In this document: one piece after another, positions 6,910-12,126 of the stretch
Layout: the number at the start of each line of letters is the position of its first letter
Numbering within the stretch: position 1 is the stretch's first letter
Source of the DNA: a virus
Reading direction: 5' to 3' (one strand)
Length of the DNA stretch: 27,386 nt
Virus record (IMG/VR): IMGVR_UViG_3300006027_000050
Span: 1 to 27,386 of that record
The notes under the pieces: generated by a model
What the model saw: the letters and a program-made list of their open reading frames with translations, nothing else
Told to the model about the DNA's origin: nothing
The model's database searches: none
Made by a program: the position numbers and the translations under genes

Positions 6910-7220
6910 CAATCTTGTGGTAAAGAAAAAAATCTTCTAATCGCTTCCGCCCAATAAGTCCAAGTAGAAGGAGAATACTTTACACCGAACCATCTGAGGT
7001 TGAAGTCTGCCCTCAACTCTGCTCGCTTGGTTTCAAGTCTTTCTATCCTTCTCCTTAGCCTATCGGTTTCCTTAACTATCTCCTTGACCTTATCGTCAAG
7101 AGCATAAAAGTCCTCAGCAAATATAGGTCTGTGCTTCTTGCGAATCTTTTGAATGACCTTGATGCAACGAGTGACTTGTCTTTCGCCCAAGTCATCAAAA
7201 AATTTTTCGCTATATCCCAT
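6909..7220 (-). CDS. Coiled-coil protein, unknown function
   Basis: 103 residues from the ATG at 7220, which overlaps the upstream stop (TGATG). The middle is a highly charged coiled coil (KVKEIVKETDRLRRRIERL and onwards, about residues 45-75). The C-terminus is aromatic (WFGVKY, WTYWAEAIRRFF). No enzyme motif is seen. It lies directly upstream of the exonuclease and could be a partner of it, but that is a guess from position only. Confidence 0.65.
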   Translation of the reverse strand: MGYSEKFFDDLGERQVTRCIKVIQKIRKKHRPIFAEDFYALDDKVKEIVKETDRLRRRIERLETKRAELRADFNLRWFGVKYSPSTWTYWAEAIRRFFSLPQD

Positions 7221-8038
7221 CACTCAACTCCGAAGTCTTTCTTCTCTATAGGAGTGCCAAGCTGTACAACTGCTTTAGCTATCCTAGTCACAACTCCAGC
7301 CAAGCTTAGAGTAGAACCCATGTTTCTTGTAGTGCTGTGTGAGTATCTTCTTAAATCTCTGAGACTTATATTGCCATCCCTGAACCTATCAAGAGTTTGC
7401 TGGTGTGCAATCTTGCTAGCAGAGTTCTTAAACCTAGTGTGGCAGTTAGTCATTCTGTCAGGATGACCCTTCAAGAATTGACCTATGACATGAAGGTCAT
7501 GGTAAGTACAGAACGCTATCGATTTGCAATCGAAAGTCAAAACAACTTCTGCATCCTTTTCTTCGGATTGCTCTTGCTTCTCAACAGCCTTGGATTTCTT
7601 GACCTCTGCATCTGCGAAGGCTTTCGACATGGCTGTGTCTCGATGGTTGTTTGTAATATTATAAACTGTGACTGGTCTAGATTTCTTCTCAGCCTCAGCA
7701 TTGATAACTTCTTTTACATTATCAACCTTTGATGTACTCAAGAGTTTCTCTGAGAGAATGTCTATCGTGCCATCTGCATACTTGAGTCTATGTACTTTGA
7801 TGACTTCTAAAGATGCCTCGCCTTTAAATCTAAACTGTCTGTGATTAGTCAGGTCAGATAGCTGGACAGCCATAGTGTCAGTAGTGCCTACCTTACCAAT
7901 GATAGCTACTCCTACTTCATAGTCTCTGATTTTATTTACAGTAATGTCCAATACTTCGTATAGTCCACCACCACCATTGCGGTCTGTCTCATTTACTTTC
8001 TGAAACATCTGACCATTTTTGATTTGATTTGTTTCCAA
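7220..8038 (-). CDS. Protein of unknown function
   Basis: 272 residues from a TTG at 8038, chosen because AGGGAGG lies 5 nt upstream and this removes an overlap with the previous gene. A GTG at 8086 is possible but has no ribosome-binding site. The N-terminal half (to about residue 120) is beta-rich with a run of four Gly (DRNGGGGLYEV). A Lys/Glu-rich linker follows. The C-terminal half has Cys and His (FDCKSIAFCTYHDLHVIG), then basic helices (RFKNSASKIAHQQTLDRFR, LRDLRRYSHSTTR). The basic C-terminus suggests nucleic-acid binding. No family recognised. Confidence 0.7.
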   Translation of the reverse strand: METNQIKNGQMFQKVNETDRNGGGGLYEVLDITVNKIRDYEVGVAIIGKVGTTDTMAVQLSDLTNHRQFRFKGEASLEVIKVHRLKYADGTIDILSEKLLSTSKVDNVKEVINAEAEKKSRPVTVYNITNNHRDTAMSKAFADAEVKKSKAVEKQEQSEEKDAEVVLTFDCKSIAFCTYHDLHVIGQFLKGHPDRMTNCHTRFKNSASKIAHQQTLDRFRDGNISLRDLRRYSHSTTRNMGSTLSLAGVVTRIAKAVVQLGTPIEKKDFGVE

Positions 8039-8057
8039 TTCTGCCTCCCTTATAAAG

Positions 8058-8309
8058 TTAGTTAGTTCGCCATATACCAACACCACCTTTCATCTTAATA
8101 ACAGAGAACGACATATCAAGTCGCACAGATTTAAATCTATGAACAGCGTTTCTTATTATCTTGATTTCCTTATCAATCTTAGACTTACTAATCTTGATAA
8201 AGATATGGTCTCCCTTGTCCATCTCGACAAGAGGCAAGTCGTACTTGATAGGTTTCCCTCTCACATTACGCTCAGGCATTGGCACATCTTTTTCAATTTC
8301 GTATTTCAT
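8058..8309 (-). CDS. Small conserved phage protein (DUF7303-like)
   Basis: 83 residues from the ATG at 8309 (MKYEIEKDVPMPERN). It has the layout of a small protein very common in phages: a Pro-rich basic start, KYDLPLVEMDKGDHIFIKI in the middle, a basic helix, and the terminal GVGIWRT. The family has been catalogued as a domain of unknown function (DUF7303, as far as I recall). It is the first gene of the leftward early operon. The longer frame to 8369 would run through the promoter and is rejected. No Shine-Dalgarno is seen. The promoter predicts a 5' end only a few nucleotides before the ATG. Confidence 0.75.
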   Translation of the reverse strand: MKYEIEKDVPMPERNVRGKPIKYDLPLVEMDKGDHIFIKISKSKIDKEIKIIRNAVHRFKSVRLDMSFSVIKMKGGVGIWRTN

Positions 8310-8330
8310 AGTAGTTAATGTGTATATAAT
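8302..8330 (+). promoter_or_regulatory. Divergent promoter for the primase-helicase operon
   Basis: A perfect TATAAT (8325-8330) lies on the plus strand, face to face with the leftward promoter and overlapping its -10 region. The -35 (TATTTC) is poor, so activation or an alternative promoter nearer the gene is possible. The two overlapping promoters could exclude each other. Confidence 0.4.
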
Positions 8331-8350
8331 ATGTACATACTGTACCACAA
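8323..8350 (-). promoter_or_regulatory. Promoter of the leftward early operon
   Basis: On the minus strand TTGTGG (8345-8350), a 16-bp spacer and TATATA (8323-8328) precede the ATG at 8309 by 13 nt. The spacer contains the perfect 10-bp palindrome TATGTACATA (8330-8339) and a second overlapping repeat GTACATACTGTAC. These are candidate operator sequences. Confidence 0.55.
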
Positions 8351-8410
8351 AAATGAGAAAGCGGTTCACTAAATTTGAAAAAAATTAAAAAAAAATTTAT
8401 ACTGCCTCTC

Positions 8411-8662
8411 ATGGATTTTGGTAAGCATCTCGATAAGAAAATTTTGCAACAAGCAATACGAGACCTCGCTTCCAAAAACCTAGACATTTCCACAGAAGCC
8501 ATTGAGTATTTCCAGTCAGAGTCTTTTAAGAATCTCTGCATGAGATATGAAATAAATTCTAGGAATGTCTTGGAGGCTGTTAAGAACCTTTATGATTATC
8601 CGCTTGTGTCTAGAAAAAAACTAGCGAATGAAATAAATCGCATGGTAGATAGTAAGTGGTAG
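8411..8662 (+). CDS. Small helical protein, unknown function
   Basis: 83 residues from the ATG at 8411 (MDFGKHLDKK). A TTG at 8375 would add a Lys-only leader encoded by an A-rich tract and is not favoured. The protein is helical and basic, with the segment DISTEAIEYFQSESFKNLC followed by a possible helix-turn-helix-like region (NSRNVLEAVKNLYDYPLVS). That is compatible with a small DNA-binding or replication-accessory protein, but I recognise no family. It is the first rightward gene after the divergent promoter and precedes the primase-helicase. Confidence 0.6.
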   Translation: MDFGKHLDKKILQQAIRDLASKNLDISTEAIEYFQSESFKNLCMRYEINSRNVLEAVKNLYDYPLVSRKKLANEINRMVDSKW

Positions 8663-8710
8663 TAGGTACTTAGTAAGTATTTAAGTAAGTATATACATAG
8701 TAAGTATATA
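8650..8710 (+). repeat. Short tandem repeats of AGTAAGTAT type before the primase gene
   Basis: Four imperfect copies of (T/A)AGTAAGTAT or AGTAAGTATATA begin near 8650, 8671, 8683 and 8699. GTAGTAGGTA lies between the first two. They fill the gap between the small rightward gene and the primase-helicase ribosome-binding site (GGAG at 8711). They could be iterons, an operator array or an AT-rich unwinding stretch. Similar elements, inverted, occur before the large terminase gene. Confidence 0.6.
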
Positions 8711-8721
8711 GGAGAGTGAGA

Positions 8722-10536
8722 ATGGAAAAGAAAGAAATTCGCCAGCATATTGATAGCAACCCAAGGACATCAGGTCTGAAGGTAGGTCAATACAAAATCA
8801 TTTGCCCTAACTGTTCCAGCCAAAGAAAGAAAAACAAAAAGGACACACCTTTGAGTGTGAACATTAGCATAGATATGATTACCTATTACTGCCATCATTG
8901 TAATATCAAGGGAGGCATATCAAGAAAAGGAGAAAGAAGTATGGAAATAGTAAGCGACTCAACAACATCAGCCACACTAACAACAAGTGGTAGTTTAAGC
9001 ATCATGAGTTCCAAAGGAGGAAGCATATCTATAGGCACAATAAAAGAAGAGAAGCTATCGGAGTGCGAGCAGAAGATTGGAGAATGGCTGGGCAATAGAA
9101 AGATTGATTTGGATACCGCCAAAAAGATGGATTGTGTCTGGGAGGAGACAAAACATTTACTGGTAATAGGTTTTCCATACTGGGAAAACGGCAAAGTTTC
9201 TGCTTGTAAATGGCGTACAGCCAATGGCAAGAAAGACTTTTGGTGGACAAATTCTGCTAGCAGATTGTGGGGAAAGGAAGGAGACGAAAGCAAAAGGATT
9301 GAGGGATTGGTTATAACAGAAGGAGAGATGGATGCCTTGTCAATTAAGCAAGCTTTCTTGGATGCAGATATGGATGTCTCTGTTTTCTCTGTGCCAAATG
9401 GAAGTCCTAACAAGATTACTGATGGAAAGGTAGACCCAAGTGAAGATGGTAGGTTCAAGTATGTTTGGAATGATAAAGATTTGTTAGACAAGTACGACAA
9501 AATAATACTAGCCTCAGATACTGATACTGCTGGAGATTGTTTGGTTCACGAATTGAGCAGAAGGATTGGGAAAGCAAAGTGCTATCGTGTTGATTACAAA
9601 GGATACAAGGATGCCAATGAATTACTTATCAACACAGATGAGACTACTCTGAGAAAGCAAGTCCTCAATGCAGAGCCTATTGAATTACATGGATTGCACA
9701 ACATGAAGCATTACTCAGATGAGTTCGAGACTTTGTACAAAGATGGTAAGCCATCAGGTATATCGACTGGGATAAAGTCTTTAGATGATTTGTTCACACT
9801 TCAGACTGGTCAGCTTTATGTCGTGACTGGATGGGCTGGTCATGGGAAGTCTGCTTTCCTTGACCAAGTGATAGTCAATGCTGGCAAGCTGTATGGTTGG
9901 AAAACTTGTTATGCTAGCTTTGAGAAACCGCCTTCGTTCCATAGCGTACAGCTAGCACAGATACTAACTGGCAAGCCTTTCTTTAAAGGACACAATGAAA
10001 GAATGACAGAGGCAGAAAGAGATAGTGCTTCCGCATGGATAGAAGAACACATACTGTTCCAAGATTATTTGGATGGAGGATTGCCGACAATAGAAGCTGT
10101 CTTAGAAAAAGCACAAGCAAGTATTCTAAGGATGGGATGTAGGATGTTAGTGATAGACCCATTCAACTTTATACATACTGATAAGTCTTATGCTTTAGAA
10201 ACAGATATGGTCAGCGATATGTTGAGCAAGGTGCAACTCTTTGCCAAGCAGACTGATTGTTTGGTTTGGTTCGTGGCACATCCGAGCAAGCCATTCAACA
10301 AAGAGAAGGTAGGACACCCAACACCGCTTGATATTGCTAAGTCAATGGCATGGAGTACCAAGCCTGATGTATGCCTCGCAGTCCATAGAGGCAACGAGGC
10401 TGTCGAAATACATTGCACCAAAGCAAGATGGTATTGGAACGCTAAACTTGGCTGTGTTAAGCTTAAATACAATGCAGTAAATGGAAGGTATGCAGAAATT
10501 GAAGAACAAGAAGATGACTTCGACTGGGATTTCTGA
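8722..10536 (+). CDS. T7 gp4-like primase-helicase
   Basis: 604 residues from the ATG at 8722 (GGAG 7 nt upstream). Domains in order: a zinc ribbon with Cys28-x2-Cys31 and Cys57-x2-Cys60; a Ser/Thr-rich linker (about 78-105); a TOPRIM domain with EGEMDALS (about 199-206) and the acidic ASDTDTAGD (about 264-272); and a RecA-like DnaB-type helicase with Walker A GWAGHGKS (about 370-377), Walker B MLVIDPFN (about 474) and the His-containing VAHPSKP (about 518). It unwinds DNA at the fork and lays down RNA primers. No DNA polymerase gene is visible in this window, so the polymerase must lie elsewhere or come from the host. Confidence 0.95.
   Translation: MEKKEIRQHIDSNPRTSGLKVGQYKIICPNCSSQRKKNKKDTPLSVNISIDMITYYCHHCNIKGGISRKGERSMEIVSDSTTSATLTTSGSLSIMSSKGGSISIGTIKEEKLSECEQKIGEWLGNRKIDLDTAKKMDCVWEETKHLLVIGFPYWENGKVSACKWRTANGKKDFWWTNSASRLWGKEGDESKRIEGLVITEGEMDALSIKQAFLDADMDVSVFSVPNGSPNKITDGKVDPSEDGRFKYVWNDKDLLDKYDKIILASDTDTAGDCLVHELSRRIGKAKCYRVDYKGYKDANELLINTDETTLRKQVLNAEPIELHGLHNMKHYSDEFETLYKDGKPSGISTGIKSLDDLFTLQTGQLYVVTGWAGHGKSAFLDQVIVNAGKLYGWKTCYASFEKPPSFHSVQLAQILTGKPFFKGHNERMTEAERDSASAWIEEHILFQDYLDGGLPTIEAVLEKAQASILRMGCRMLVIDPFNFIHTDKSYALETDMVSDMLSKVQLFAKQTDCLVWFVAHPSKPFNKEKVGHPTPLDIAKSMAWSTKPDVCLAVHRGNEAVEIHCTKARWYWNAKLGCVKLKYNAVNGRYAEIEEQEDDFDWDF
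9154..9176. repeat. Degenerate dispersed motif inside the primase gene
   Basis: Reads TTTACTGGTAATAGG followed by TTTTCC. It keeps the centre and the T-rich arm but has lost the left arm, so it could be a chance match. Confidence 0.3.
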
Positions 10537-11038
10537 GGAAGTTCTAATCGTAAATGATGTAGGAAATTCCTATCTACATCTGAGGCACAAGGTAGAAGTC
10601 AGAAGCATTGATAATACTAAGGTTGGTAGAGCCATAGTCTTTGACCAGCATATTATCGACAAGCTTTATACCGAACAACTAATCAACGAGAAGCAACACA
10701 ATGTTTGCGACAAATATCTTGGTTTGATTTCTAGGTCAGGAGTTTTCCCACAGAGTTCCGCTGGCGACCTTGATAAAATATTTACTAGTAATAGTTCTCC
10801 CAGCGTCAATACAAAACCACTTGTACTAAGTCAAGTTCAAAACAGATTGGTCGAGGATTGTGGGAGTAAGAAGGAGAAAGAGTTTTGGAAAGTCATGACT
10901 GAGAACCCTGATAGGATTACTCAGTCGCAACTTGATAGTGTGATTGATTGCTCAGATGCAATGCTTAACTTTTGGTATCTTAGTCAGACGAGTCCGATTT
11001 CCTTATTTCAGAAAGCTTTTCTAAACCTGACTGAGTAA
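10514..11038 (+). CDS. Protein of unknown function
   Basis: 174 residues if the ATG at 10514 (MTSTGISEEV) is used, overlapping the primase gene by 23 nt. An ATG at 10481 would add 11 residues. The middle part (LHLRHKVEVRSIDN, then RAIVFDQHIIDKLYTEQLINEKQHNVCDKYLGLI) is a strand pair followed by two amphipathic helices. The C-terminal part (KEKEFWKVMTENPDRITQSQLDSVIDCSDAM) is also helical. No known domain is recognised. Its 3' end overlaps the convergent ribbon-helix-helix gene by 59 nt. A full dispersed-palindrome copy lies inside it. Confidence 0.65.
   Translation: MTSTGISEEVLIVNDVGNSYLHLRHKVEVRSIDNTKVGRAIVFDQHIIDKLYTEQLINEKQHNVCDKYLGLISRSGVFPQSSAGDLDKIFTSNSSPSVNTKPLVLSQVQNRLVEDCGSKKEKEFWKVMTENPDRITQSQLDSVIDCSDAMLNFWYLSQTSPISLFQKAFLNLTE
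10776..10800. repeat. Dispersed palindromic motif, site 6 (full)
   Basis: Reads AAAATATTTACTAG then TAATAGTTCTCC, with both arms and the TTACTAGTAA centre. It lies in a rightward gene, so it is not read as ENIT here. Confidence 0.55.
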
Positions 11039-11318
11039 GTCTGCCCTGACCTTCCCACTCTTCTAAGACTTCACGAGGAACATCGTCTCTGTGTTCATAA
11101 TACTCTTCCTTGTTCATGCCTTGATACTTGTCATCTTCTTCAGCTTGAATAGGTTGTGGTTCTGCAATCGCTGGTTCTGATTTCACAACGCTATCATAAG
11201 CTTCATTGATTAAATGAATTACTTGTCTGTTCAAAGAGCGAAGATTTTTTTGTGCCAACTCTCTTGCCTTCACATAGGTTTCTTCGTCACACCTAATATA
11301 TAAATTTTTCTCAGCCAT
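10980..11318 (-). CDS. Ribbon-helix-helix (Arc-like) DNA-binding protein
   Basis: 112 residues. The first 45 have the Arc/Mnt layout: a short strand (NLYIRCDEETY), a helix (VKARELAQKNL), a turn with SLNRQ, and a second helix (VIHLINEAYDSV). A flexible Pro/Glu linker and a charged C-terminal region (about 65-112) follow. Such proteins bind short palindromes as dimers of dimers and often repress phage promoters, so this is the best candidate in the window for a factor acting at one of the palindromes. A GAGGAGG site precedes the ATG. It is second in a two-gene operon, 10 nt after the previous stop. Its end overlaps the convergent gene by 59 nt. Confidence 0.8.
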   Translation of the reverse strand: MAEKNLYIRCDEETYVKARELAQKNLRSLNRQVIHLINEAYDSVVKSEPAIAEPQPIQAEEDDKYQGMNKEEYYEHRDDVPREVLEEWEGQGRLTQSGLEKLSEIRKSDSSD

Positions 11319-11327
11319 ATAGCCTCC

Positions 11328-11639
11328 TCAATTAATTTGGTTATCGTCATCATGTAAGTACACTATGTCAGGCGAAGGTTCTACTTCTGCTATCGCTACG
11401 CTTTCTTTACCCAACTGATAGAACCTATTATTTTTTAACTGTTCTATAGCAATATCCATCGCCCACTCATCATGTTTCAATAGAGGCTCGTCAAGTAATT
11501 TAATCGCATGAGCAATCGCATCTAACTCAGAGTCATGTACCCACACCTTATGCACCCATCTCCCAATACTTTTCTGAGAAGATTTAACAAAAGGCTCAGG
11601 CAAATCTAATTCGTAAGTGTGTCTTACAACTGCATACAT
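11328..11639 (-). CDS. Small protein of unknown function, predicted leaderless mRNA
   Basis: 103 residues. Strand-rich N-terminus (YAVVRHTYELDLPEPF), a Trp pair (GRWVHKVWVHDSELDAIAHAI), helices, and an acidic tail (YLHDDDNQIN). No family recognised. There is no Shine-Dalgarno sequence. The -10 box TACAAT ends 6 nt before the ATG, so transcription should start on the A of the start codon. First gene of the operon that encodes the ribbon-helix-helix protein. Confidence 0.7.
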   Translation of the reverse strand: MYAVVRHTYELDLPEPFVKSSQKSIGRWVHKVWVHDSELDAIAHAIKLLDEPLLKHDEWAMDIAIEQLKNNRFYQLGKESVAIAEVEPSPDIVYLHDDDNQIN

Positions 11640-11645
11640 AATGCT

Positions 11646-11674
11646 ATTGTAGAGAAATGCTATCAGTAATTCAA
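11646..11674 (-). promoter_or_regulatory. Promoter for the small gene/ribbon-helix-helix operon
   Basis: Minus strand TTGAAT (11669-11674), a 17-bp spacer, then TACAAT (11646-11651), with the ATG 6 nt further on. This geometry predicts a leaderless transcript. Confidence 0.65.
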
Positions 11675-11686
11675 TTTTAATTTAGA

Positions 11687-11732
11687 GAGGAGGCACTAGA
11701 AGAGAATTATTTTGTTGTACTAGCACCTCCTC
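11687..11732 (-). repeat. 13-bp inverted repeat, hairpin of unknown role
   Basis: GAGGAGG(C/T)(A/G)CTAG arms at 11687-11699 and 11720-11732 with a 20-nt loop. Read on the minus strand all 13 pairs form if two G-U pairs are allowed; on the plus strand there are two mismatches. So if it acts as RNA it is on the minus strand. No U-tract follows. It lies between the small-RNA terminator and the -35 of the next promoter. Confidence 0.55.
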
Positions 11733-11778
11733 ATTGGGAGAATTGGTATGAAAAAAATAAACCAATAACCCATTATAT

Positions 11779-11811
11779 AAAAAAAGAGAGAGGCAGTCTA
11801 TTACCTCTCTC
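11779..11811 (-). terminator. Intrinsic terminator of the small RNA
   Basis: On the minus strand GAGAGAGG (11804-11811), a 10-nt loop, CCTCTCTC (11786-11793), then seven T (11785-11779). Confidence 0.85.
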
Positions 11812-11895
11812 AACTTTTAACTTTCTTAGGAGGTGTTGTTAAAACACTTCTTAATAGCGACAATCTCTAAACATAGGAAAAGACTTGTCGCTGTT
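11779..11895 (-). ncRNA. Predicted phage small RNA, antisense to four operon leaders
   Basis: A discrete transcription unit of about 115-117 nt with near-consensus promoter and intrinsic terminator. The predicted RNA opens with stem-loop 1 (AGCGACAA at 11892-11885 pairing with TTGTCGCT at 11863-11856). Next comes a small hairpin GTGTT/AACAC, then a stretch containing CACCTCC (11835-11829) and GAAAGTTAAAAG (11825-11814), then the terminator hairpin. The last two segments are exact complements of the SD (GGAGGTG) and of CTTTTAACTTTC, both conserved in the 5' leaders of four leftward operons, and occur in the order needed to pair with both at once. Inferred role: translation repressor, or trigger of mRNA decay. 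An alternative is that this DNA is a decayed inverted copy of the leader itself. Confidence 0.7.
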
Positions 11896-11900
11896 CATCT

Positions 11901-11929
11901 AGTATAGCAATCGGCTTGCACCTCGTCAA
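11901..11929 (-). promoter_or_regulatory. Sigma-70-like promoter of the small RNA
   Basis: On the minus strand TTGACG (11924-11929), exactly 17 bp, then TATACT (11901-11906). Each hexamer matches the consensus at five of six positions. The start is predicted near 11894-11896. It is the strongest promoter I can find in the window. Confidence 0.8.
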
Positions 11930-11942
11930 TCTTATTAACAGC

Positions 11943-11963
11943 TTATCCACAGAGTTATTCACA
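11943..11963 (+). promoter_or_regulatory. Two DnaA boxes in tandem
   Basis: TTATCCACA (11943-11951) and TTATTCACA (11955-11963), same orientation, start-to-start spacing 12 bp. Both match the bacterial consensus TTATNCACA perfectly. The nearer box is 13 bp upstream of the small-RNA -35 hexamer. They may serve as part of a replication origin or let host DnaA influence the small-RNA promoter. Confidence 0.65.
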
Positions 11964-12012
11964 TTCAACTTTTCACAACTAACTTCGCCCAAGGGAACAC
12001 GAGATGTTAAAA

Positions 12013-12036
12013 AAATATTTACCAGTAATAGTTTTC
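12013..12036. repeat. Dispersed palindromic motif, site 7 (full)
   Basis: Reads AAATATTTACCAG then TAATAGTTTTC. It lies about 20 bp beyond the T-tract of the terminator at 12055-12104 and upstream of the DnaA boxes and small-RNA promoter. Confidence 0.6.
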
Positions 12037-12054
12037 GGGAGAGGATTTTTGACC

Positions 12055-12104
12055 AAAAAAAAAGCGGAGACTATGCAGTAAATTAATACCACATAGCCTC
12101 CGCT
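12055..12104 (-). terminator. Intrinsic terminator after the ADP-ribosyltransferase-like gene
   Basis: On the minus strand a 13-position stem (arms 12092-12104 and 12063-12075) with one mismatch is followed by nine T (12063-12055). It closes the three-gene operon that starts at 13588. Confidence 0.9.
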
Positions 12105-12126
12105 AGTTTTTACTTCCTTGTTTTTT

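Larger units (their letters stand above)
11640..12126. other. Gene-poor regulatory region (487 bp)
   Basis: No protein gene of convincing size is seen. From right to left on the minus strand it contains the terminator of the ADP-ribosyltransferase operon, a copy of the dispersed palindrome, two DnaA boxes, a near-consensus promoter, the predicted small RNA with its terminator, a 13-bp hairpin, and the leaderless promoter of the next operon. This density of control signals is the highest in the window. Confidence 0.8.

Noticed and set aside
8895-9500. A 201-codon open frame on the minus strand inside the primase-helicase gene.
   Set aside because: It is antisense to conserved TOPRIM and linker coding sequence, has no ribosome-binding site, and shows the Ser/Leu-rich composition of an antisense shadow.
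11687-11732. The 13-bp hairpin as an intrinsic terminator.
   Set aside because: No T-tract follows on either strand, and a good terminator already lies 47 bp upstream in the minus direction.
11812-11910. The same DNA read on the plus strand: CTTTTAACTTTC, GGAGGTG and a possible TTG-started 23-codon ORF, i.e. a fifth leader copy pointing right.
   Set aside because: The outer and inner stems of the leader are missing, no plus-strand promoter is visible, and the strong promoter and terminator are on the minus strand. It may be the evolutionary source of the small RNA, but the ORF is not listed as a gene.
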